19,886 nucleotides of DNA from an uncultured Collinsella sp. (GTDB lineage Bacteria; Actinomycetota; Coriobacteriia; Coriobacteriales; Coriobacteriaceae), in assembly GCA_900550735.1 (NCBI GenBank), contig URTD01000017.1:1-19886 (forward strand), given 5' to 3'. The notes under the pieces were generated by a model. It saw only the letters and a list, made by a program, of their open reading frames with translations, searched no databases and had not been told where the DNA came from. Each line of letters starts with the position of its first letter. The first letter of the stretch is position 1. The position numbers were made by a program, and so were the translations under genes. Of the stretch, positions 15,074 to 19,886 are shown one piece after another.

Positions 15074-15898
15074 ATGACCGCGCCGTCTGATTTCAATTCG
15101 ATTCCCGAGCTCGATGCCACGCTCGTTTTCCGCGTGGCCTACGATGGCTCGTCCTACAGCGGCTTTGCCGAGCAGCCCGGTCAGACGACGGTTGCGGGCG
15201 AGTTGCGCCGCGCTATCGAGACGCTCCTGCGCCGCCCGATCGACCTGACGTGTGCGGGACGTACCGATGCCGGCGTGCATGCGGTGGCACAGTTTATCAG
15301 CGTGCCCGTAACGGACGCTGAGTTGGCTTTGACGCGCCGTAGGTGGCTGAGGGCTATGGATGCCCTCCTGCCCAAAGATATCGCCATAAACGAGGTCTAC
15401 AAGGCCCGTAAAGGCTTTTCTGCACGCTTTGATGCGCGTTCCCGTACGTATACGTACCGTATTGCCGATCGCGACGCGCGCCCTGTGCTTTCGCGCGGTG
15501 CGGTGTGGTGGCATCGCTACCCATTGGATGTTGAGGCGATGTCTGCGGCCTGTCCCGCGCTGCTGGGCGAGCAGGACTTCAAGAGCTTTTGCAAGGTGGC
15601 GTCTGCCGTGGGCAAGCCCACGCACCGCTGCGTGATGCGTGCCGAGTTTGGCCATGAGGTTGCGTTTGGCGAGGACATCCTGACGTTTACCATCGAGGGC
15701 AATGCGTTTCTGCATTCGATGGTCCGCACGATCGTGGGCACGCTTGTCGAGATTGGCATGCATCGCCGTGAACCCGAGTGGATGCGCGAGGTCATCGATG
15801 CTTGCGACCGTACCGCTGCGGGCCCCACGGCTCCTGCCTGCGGCCTTACGTTTATGGGCGTGGATTACGATCCCGCCGAGCTTGTCGTGCTCGACTAG
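15074..15898 (+). CDS. truA: tRNA pseudouridine synthase A
   Basis: This 274-residue enzyme makes pseudouridine at positions 38-40 of the tRNA anticodon arm. The catalytic motif CAGRTDAGVHA (60-70, nucleophile D65) is intact, and the N terminus has VAYDGSSYSGFAEQPGQTTV. The C-terminal half has FLHSMVRTIVGTLVEIG. The start is ATG 15074 with GGGAG at 15064-15068; an in-frame TTG at 15059 is upstream without a ribosome binding site. It starts right after the operon terminator, so it probably has its own promoter. Location next to rplQ is common in Gram-positives. Confidence 0.96.
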   Translation: MTAPSDFNSIPELDATLVFRVAYDGSSYSGFAEQPGQTTVAGELRRAIETLLRRPIDLTCAGRTDAGVHAVAQFISVPVTDAELALTRRRWLRAMDALLPKDIAINEVYKARKGFSARFDARSRTYTYRIADRDARPVLSRGAVWWHRYPLDVEAMSAACPALLGEQDFKSFCKVASAVGKPTHRCVMRAEFGHEVAFGEDILTFTIEGNAFLHSMVRTIVGTLVEIGMHRREPEWMREVIDACDRTAAGPTAPACGLTFMGVDYDPAELVVLD

Positions 15899-16059
15899 GG
15901 GAGGGCTCGGCGCGTCGTGCGTCGGCACCTGTCATCTGTGGGCTGCGCGTGTGCAACATCTGTTCTTGGCGTGCAATACAACCGGTGTCTCATTGCTTTT
16001 ATTGCCGGGGTGTACCATGAACGACAGTTTGATTCACTGCTGTCGAGAGGACGGATAAC

Positions 16060-17100
16060 TTGGTTCGACGTGGCTCGCATCCGCGACTTTCGGTGATCCT
16101 TGTGGTAGAAGGTTCGCCCAGCTATGCGATGCGTGCGCTCGAGAGTATCCAGAACCAAGACCTCTACGATTTGCAGATTGTCGTTGTCTGCCGCGATGCT
16201 GCGCCCGGTGTGCGCCATTCGCTTCAAGTTGCTGCCGACAGGGACATCCATATTGATTTGATTGACGTCGAGGACGCGAAGCGCGGCGCTTGTCTTCGTG
16301 CCGGTTTTGCTGCCTCGCGCGGCTCTCAAATCATCGCCATGAACGCCGATGAGTGGTTTGCTCCGCAGTCTCTTTCCAAGATGGTCGATATCGCGTGCGA
16401 TACTACGGCAGACATAGTGCTCCCCACGGTGTCGCTCGACCGCTATGATGCACATCGAGAGCGCCATTCGCGCGTCTTGGATGCTGCTCATATTTCCATT
16501 GATAGCAAATCTTCGATGGTGACCGGGCTGTCCCAGTTGATTTTAGGCGGCCTAGTCGTTCAGACCTCTGGCGTGATGTATAGCCGTCCGCTGTTTGAGG
16601 CATGCCTTTTGTACGACAAGGCGTTTCGCACAGTTGGGTTTATGGCGTGCTCGCTCTCGCGGGCGCAGCGCGTCTCCGGATGCGGCGACGCTTGTTTCCA
16701 CGCGGCGGCACCTAAGCTTACAGATGCCTTTGATCCCACCATGTATGCCAAGGTATCCGATGACACCCGGGCGCTCGACGAGCTTACGGACTCACTCTCG
16801 GAAGCAGATAGCGGTGGTCGGCTCAAGCTGGCAACCCAAAAGTTCTACTTTGCCGGACTGGTCGCCTGCATCGAGAATTTGTGTCTGAGCCCGCATGGGG
16901 TGTCGTCAATCGAGCGTTCCGCCCGTATGCGTGATATGCTCGAGGCGCCTCGAACCCGTCAGATGGTCGCCGCGCTCAAGGATAACCATCGGGGGCTCGG
17001 TCTGTTGTTTGGGCCGATCGCCAGCGCCAAGCCCGCGCGCTGCGTGATGTGTACGCATCTGGCAGCTTTTCTTAACCGGACGGGCGCAAAAACCGCCTAA
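16060..17100 (+). CDS. Family 2-like glycosyltransferase
   Basis: This 346-residue protein has a GT-A type N-terminal part: LSVILVVEGSPSYAMRALESIQNQDLYDLQIVVVCRD (10-46), then GACLRAGFAASRGSQIIAMNADEWFAP, where NADEW takes the place of the usual DxD metal site. No membrane segment or signal peptide is obvious. The C-terminal half (from about residue 130) is not recognised and has several cysteines. Donor and acceptor sugars are unknown. TTG 16060 is chosen because GAGAGGA at 16045-16051 is well placed. It stands alone between truA and argR, in a 161-base gap on one side and a 132-base gap on the other. Confidence 0.7.
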   Translation: MVRRGSHPRLSVILVVEGSPSYAMRALESIQNQDLYDLQIVVVCRDAAPGVRHSLQVAADRDIHIDLIDVEDAKRGACLRAGFAASRGSQIIAMNADEWFAPQSLSKMVDIACDTTADIVLPTVSLDRYDAHRERHSRVLDAAHISIDSKSSMVTGLSQLILGGLVVQTSGVMYSRPLFEACLLYDKAFRTVGFMACSLSRAQRVSGCGDACFHAAAPKLTDAFDPTMYAKVSDDTRALDELTDSLSEADSGGRLKLATQKFYFAGLVACIENLCLSPHGVSSIERSARMRDMLEAPRTRQMVAALKDNHRGLGLLFGPIASAKPARCVMCTHLAAFLNRTGAKTA

Positions 17101-17110
17101 ACGGCTCATC

Positions 17111-17199
17111 TCGAAACAAATTTGCATAGAATTGTTTCGAAATGCGTTCTTATACACAAAAGCCTTCAAATAGCGTTAAACTATTCAATCACTGATTGA
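17111..17199 (+). promoter_or_regulatory. argR promoter region with two palindromes
   Basis: TCGAAACAA at 17111-17119 is an exact inverted copy of TTGTTTCGA at 17132-17140. A second palindrome, TCAATC-ACT-GATTGA, lies at 17185-17199. Between them, TACACA (17153-17158) and TAAACT (17177-17182), 18 bases apart, could be a promoter. The palindromes may be operators, for ArgR itself or another regulator. The classic ARG-box sequence is not clearly matched. Confidence 0.45.
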
Positions 17200-17232
17200 T
17201 TGTCTCCGCCATCTTTTGGAGAGAGGGTTTGT

Positions 17233-17670
17233 ATGGCTAAAAAACGCAATGGGCGCCAGGATGCCATTAGAGATATTGTGCGCAATAAGGACGTCCGCAC
17301 GCAGCGCGTGCTGGTCGATGAGCTCCGCGCTATGGGCTTTGATTGCACGCAGGCGACTGTCTCTCGCGATATTGCCGATATGGGGCTGCGTAAGCTCCCT
17401 GAGGGCATCTATGTTCTGGCAGAGGACCTGCACCTGCAGCGTATGGTTTCCGAGCTCGTAACGGGCGTTCTGCGCACCGATAATCTGGTTATGATCAAGG
17501 CTCAGCCTGGCACGGCTTCCGGCATCGCCGCCGCCGTTGATGCGGCAGAGCTGCCCGATGTGCTTGGCTCGCTTGCCGGCAACGATACGATTTTGGTTAT
17601 TGCCCAGACGGCCGAGGACGGCGAGCGTCTTGAGGCGCTGATCAATAAGCTGAGCAATTCTCGCAAGTAG
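17233..17670 (+). CDS. argR: Arginine repressor ArgR
   Basis: This 145-residue protein has an N-terminal winged helix (VRTQRVLVDELRAMGFDCTQATVSRDIADMGLRKLP, 21-56, recognition residues S44/R45) and a C-terminal hexamerisation and arginine-binding domain (GTASGIAAAVDAAELPDVLGSLAGNDTILVIA). The family's GDDT appears here as GNDT (116-119). ArgR senses arginine and represses biosynthesis or activates catabolism. ATG 17233 has GGAGAG upstream; a longer in-frame start at 17200 has no ribosome binding site. No arginine biosynthesis genes are adjacent. It is followed by its own terminator. Confidence 0.95.
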   Translation: MAKKRNGRQDAIRDIVRNKDVRTQRVLVDELRAMGFDCTQATVSRDIADMGLRKLPEGIYVLAEDLHLQRMVSELVTGVLRTDNLVMIKAQPGTASGIAAAVDAAELPDVLGSLAGNDTILVIAQTAEDGERLEALINKLSNSRK

Positions 17671-17718
17671 GCGTGCGGGTCGTGCGCTCGGCACTGTGTG
17701 CGTGACATAGTGGCTTGT

Positions 17719-17754
17719 AAGGGGTATCGACGTTGGTCGGTACCCCCTTTTTTT
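17719..17754 (+). terminator. Rho-independent terminator of argR
   Basis: AAGGGGTATCGAC at 17719-17731 pairs with GTCGGTACCCCTT-type sequence from 17736 (one G-U) around a GTTG loop, followed by a run of seven T. It lies about 50 bases after the argR stop. Confidence 0.93.
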
Positions 17755-17794
17755 GTTTGCCGGTATAAAGACCGCCCACCAGGTCGCTTTAAAC

Positions 17795-17836
17795 TAAAAG
17801 GCCCCCGAGCAGTTTAATAAGCTGCTCGGGGGCCTT
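17795..17836 (-). terminator. Terminator of the penicillin-binding protein gene
   Basis: A perfect 15-bp stem (17798-17812 with 17822-17836; core GGCCCCCGAGCAG) encloses a 9-base AT-rich loop. Read on the minus strand, it is followed by TTTTAGTTT. It starts 23 bases after the minus-strand stop codon. Confidence 0.9.
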
Positions 17837-17858
17837 GTTGCTTATGGCCGGATGATTT

Positions 17859-19400
17859 CTAGCCGACCGTATCGTCAGGCGTGGGCGAGGGGTCGGGAGT
17901 GGGCGTAGGCGTAGGCGTAGGCGTAGGCGTGCCGCCATCGCCGCCGGTCGAACCACCAGTTGAGCCGCCCGTCGAGCCACCGGTCGTACCGGCGCCGCCG
18001 GTGGTGTCGCCACCCGTGGTCTCGGTGGTCGTGGTCGTCGTGGTAGTCGTTGTGGTGGTTTCCTCTTCGTCCTCGTTCTCGTCCTTGTCGTCGTTCTCCG
18101 TCTTCTTGGAGTTGTTGGTGCCGTAGAACTTCCAGACGCTGTTGTTCTTGTAGGTGGGCGCCGTTCCGGTCGCAAACTCCTCGCGCTCGGTACCGGTCAG
18201 AACGGTGTTCATAAACCGCTTAAAGACAGGCAGGTTGGTGCTGTCGCCCAGCAGATCCGTGCCGTATTTTTGGATGGGGATCTCGCCCGCGGAATAGCCG
18301 GTCCACAGGGCGCACGCCAGCTGCGGGGTATAGCCGCAGAACCACAGGTTGGTGGTGTTGTCGGTGGTGCCCGTCTTGCCGGCATAGGGCTGGTTGACGC
18401 TCAGGGCACCGGCAGCACCCGTACCGCCGCCCTGCATGACGCCGGACAGAACATCGGTGACCGCGGCGGCCTCGCCCTCGGTAAGCACCTGTGAGGGATT
18501 GTCGGTGTGCTGGTACAGCACCGAACCGGTACGAGAGTCAATCTCGGTGATGGCGATCGGCTGGCGATAGTAGCCGCCGTTGGCAAACGTCGCGTAGGCG
18601 GCGGCCATCTCGAGCGGCGAGATCGAGCCGGTGCCGAGGGTCATGACGGGAACGTCCTCGATGTTGTCCTTGGCGGGATCGATGCCGAGCTTTTTGACGA
18701 GCGAGATGATCTTGCTGTTGCCGACGGCTTCCGCCACCTGGATGTAGCCGGTGTTGGAGGAGTATGCCGTCGCCTGCTTAAGCGTGATGTTGCCATAGCT
18801 ATGGTTGGCGTAGTTTTGGACCTCGGTCGTGGTGCCCTTGGCCTTGAGCGGCGAGTTGCAGTTGAGGGTGACGTTGGGGTTCATGCCGTTTTGGATGGCA
18901 GTTGCCAGCGTAAAGGCCTTAAAGGTGGAGCCGACGGGACGCTTGGCCGTGGCATGGTTTACGTGGTTCTCGTCGGCGTTGTAGTCGTAGCCGCCCACCA
19001 TGCACTTGATGTAGCCGGTTTTGGGGTCGACGACGACCATGCCCATGTCCAGGCCGTCGAGTGAGAGTGTGTCGAGCTGCTCGCGGACGGCATTCTCTGC
19101 CACCTGCTGCATCGTGGGGTCGATGGTGGTCTTGACGGTCAGGCCGCCCTTAAAGAGCACGTCGGTCGAGAACTCCTGCTCCCGCAGCTGCTTGAGTACG
19201 CCGAAGCCGTCCAGCCCCGGCATCTCCACGTCCATAAAGATGATGTCCCAGCCCGGCTCGTAATGGGCCGCGATGACCGCCCCGTCCTCGATGGGCACGG
19301 CCTCCACCTGCAGGCTGTTTTCGGCGGCGTACTTCCGGATGAACCGGCACAGCTCATCCCGCACCTCCTGCTGGTCTTCGACAACCGCGATCTTCAGCAT
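17859..19400 (-). CDS. Chimeric open frame: response-regulator half fused to a class A PBP transpeptidase
   Basis: Read from ATG 19400 (AGGAGG at 19408-19413) the frame encodes 513 residues. Residues 1 to about 67 are half of a receiver domain. From about residue 68 (VLKQLREQEFSTDVLFKGGLTVKTTID) it is a PBP1A-type protein with a complete transpeptidase: STFK (158-161), SSN (214-216) and KTGT (342-345). The enzyme would crosslink peptidoglycan outside the membrane. The usual N-terminal cytoplasmic tail, membrane anchor and family-51 glycosyltransferase domain are missing, so this protein could not be exported as read. The tail has Asp/Glu, twelve Thr, Gly-Ser-Thr repeats and Pro-Thr repeats. 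The PBP part is very likely the real 3' two-thirds of a gene; the join is probably an assembly artefact. The same frame stays open upstream to 19511, but without a better start. Confidence 0.85.
   Translation of the reverse strand: MLKIAVVEDQQEVRDELCRFIRKYAAENSLQVEAVPIEDGAVIAAHYEPGWDIIFMDVEMPGLDGFGVLKQLREQEFSTDVLFKGGLTVKTTIDPTMQQVAENAVREQLDTLSLDGLDMGMVVVDPKTGYIKCMVGGYDYNADENHVNHATAKRPVGSTFKAFTLATAIQNGMNPNVTLNCNSPLKAKGTTTEVQNYANHSYGNITLKQATAYSSNTGYIQVAEAVGNSKIISLVKKLGIDPAKDNIEDVPVMTLGTGSISPLEMAAAYATFANGGYYRQPIAITEIDSRTGSVLYQHTDNPSQVLTEGEAAAVTDVLSGVMQGGGTGAAGALSVNQPYAGKTGTTDNTTNLWFCGYTPQLACALWTGYSAGEIPIQKYGTDLLGDSTNLPVFKRFMNTVLTGTEREEFATGTAPTYKNNSVWKFYGTNNSKKTENDDKDENEDEEETTTTTTTTTTTTETTGGDTTGGAGTTGGSTGGSTGGSTGGDGGTPTPTPTPTPTPDPSPTPDDTVG
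17901..18059 (-). repeat. Low-complexity repeats encoding the PBP tail
   Basis: Tandem GGCGTA hexamers at 17901-17930 encode Thr-Pro dipeptides, a region near 17940-17990 encodes Thr-Gly-Gly-Ser units, and 18024-18059 encodes twelve threonines in a row. Such tails are seen in actinobacterial PBPs and probably extend into the cell wall. Hexamer slippage could change their length between strains. Confidence 0.85.
19200..19400 (-). pseudogene. Truncated response-regulator receiver domain
   Basis: MLKIAVVEDQQEVRDELCRFI is the first strand and helix of a receiver domain with acidic pocket E8/D9, and IIFMDVEMPGLDG carries the phosphoacceptor D57. Everything after helix 3 is missing, including the conserved Thr/Ser and Lys and any output domain, because the frame turns into PBP sequence. 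The style suggests the LytTR-type regulators of Firmicutes (inference). It has a proper AGGAGG ribosome binding site, so its 5' end is that of a genuine gene. Confidence 0.75.
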
Positions 19401-19470
19401 CCCGCAGCCTCCTTTTCCCCGTTCTGACTCATTTTTATCGCAATTTTCAAAAACAGTGCCTATCAAAACG

Positions 19471-19527
19471 GCATATTTGCGATATGCAGTTTGCGGATGC
19501 TGCTTGTGCATTCAAAACGCAAACTGC
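19471..19527. repeat. Nested inverted repeats upstream of the receiver-domain gene
   Basis: GCATAT-TTGCG-ATATGC lies at 19471-19487, and GCAGTTTGCG at 19486-19495 is an exact inverted copy of 19518-19527. They fall in AT-richer intergenic DNA 70-130 bases before ATG 19400, where operators or a leader structure would be expected. Confidence 0.5.
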
Positions 19528-19583
19528 TATTCACTGCTTTTTATTGAAACATACTTTCGGGCGAAATGCAACGGAGAAGACGC

Positions 19584-19622
19584 AAAAAGCCCCCGGCTTC
19601 TGAAAACAGAGACCGGGGGCTT
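19584..19622 (-). terminator. Rho-independent terminator of the partial gene at the right edge
   Basis: AAGCCCCCGG at 19587-19596 pairs perfectly with CCGGGGGCTT at 19613-19622. An inner TCTG/CAGA stem closes an AAAA loop. On the minus strand the stem is followed by five T. It starts 18 bases after the stop codon at 19641. Confidence 0.9.
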
Positions 19623-19640
19623 GTCATGCTTGGAGCCAGC

Positions 19641-19886
19641 TCAAGAGTTTTTATTCAGCAGAGACCCGAACCATGCGCGGGCCTCCTGCTTCTTCTGAAG
19701 CTTATTGTACATCTTGACGGTCTTTTCGTAGACCTTCTCGCTCATCTTGTTGCTTGCAGTGGTGGCGGCAGCCTGCTTTGCTTCCTTCGTATCGGCAGCA
19801 GCGACAGCAGCCTTCATCTCTGCAAACTCCTCCATGATGTCCTTCTGGAGGGCGGCATAGTCTGCCTTGGCCGCAGCCTTGTCCTT
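19641..19886 (-). CDS. Small Lys/Ala-rich protein of unknown function, 5' end cut by the window edge
   Basis: The frame is open to the window edge, so 81 residues are visible. An internal ATG at 19835 exists but the frame continues upstream (KDKAAAKADYAAL). It is strongly helical, rich in Ala, Lys and Glu, without cysteine, and ends QKKQEARAWFGSLLNKNS. A coiled-coil or helical-bundle role is possible. I do not recognise the family. It is followed by its own terminator. By position it belongs to the same DNA as the receiver-domain fragment, which is probably foreign to the rest of the contig. Confidence 0.7.
   Translation of the reverse strand, partial: KDKAAAKADYAALQKDIMEEFAEMKAAVAAADTKEAKQAAATTASNKMSEKVYEKTVKMYNKLQKKQEARAWFGSLLNKNS

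Noticed and set aside
16018..16058. 13-codon frame (MNDSLIHCCREDG) just before the glycosyltransferase, a possible leader peptide
   Set aside because: Its stop lies one base before the next start, which is suggestive. However, there is no run of regulatory codons and no terminator/antiterminator pair, and a short frame like this is likely by chance.
19401..19511. Upstream in-frame extension of the receiver-domain frame
   Set aside because: The 37 added residues are not receiver-like, and the AGGAGG at 19408-19413 clearly marks ATG 19400 as the start.
1..19886. CRISPR arrays, tRNA or rRNA genes, transposases, phage or toxin-antitoxin genes
   Set aside because: No spaced direct repeats, cloverleaf sequences or recognisable mobile-element genes were seen. 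The only tandem repeats are inside the PBP tail.

Overview
The window reads as a high-GC gut actinobacterial contig, most likely Coriobacteriia and closest in style to Collinsella. This rests on the GC-rich third codon positions, the spc/alpha ribosomal gene order, and an argR plus penicillin-binding protein next to truA. The genus is an inference; no database was consulted. Both ends cut through genes, so this may be a complete metagenomic contig.

Region 1 (1-4945) is an accessory metabolic locus. After the last 23 codons of an unidentified gene and a terminator come a MobA/MocA-type nucleotidyltransferase (ygfJ-like), a D-hydantoinase/dihydropyrimidinase (hyuA-like), a YqeC-family accessory protein on the opposite strand, a YqeB-family protein and an XdhC-family protein. 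Together these are the maturation genes expected for a selenium-dependent molybdenum hydroxylase (xanthine or purine dehydrogenase type) plus one cyclic-amide hydrolase. The hydroxylase itself is not in the window.

Region 2 (4946-5256) is a 311-base gap. It holds a very strong imperfect inverted repeat (15 bp perfect arms, extended to 24 bp) and then a leader that may carry a promoter for the ribosomal genes.

Region 3 (5257-15038) is the distal spc operon and the alpha operon: rplE, rpsN (zinc form), rpsH, rplF, rplR, rpsE, rpmD, rplO, secY, adk, map, infA, rpmJ, rpsM, rpsK, rpsD, rpoA, rplQ, ending in a textbook terminator. The genes that normally precede rplE (rplN, rplX and the S10 operon) are not upstream. 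Either the operon is broken in this organism or the contig is misjoined near the inverted repeat. Several spacers inside the operon hold strong hairpins, most strikingly rplE-rpsN.

Region 4 (15039-17754) holds truA, a family-2-like glycosyltransferase and argR with its terminator. argR has palindromes in its promoter region.

Region 5 (17755-19886) is on the minus strand. A class A PBP transpeptidase with a Thr/Gly/Pro-rich tail lacks its membrane anchor and glycosyltransferase domain. Instead it is joined in frame, near 19200, to the first half of a response-regulator receiver domain that has its own ribosome binding site. Beyond that lie AT-richer intergenic DNA, a terminator and a 5'-truncated small Lys/Ala-rich protein. 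The best reading is that about 19200-19886 comes from a different genome (probably a Firmicute) through an assembly chimera. A real recombination or fusion is less likely.
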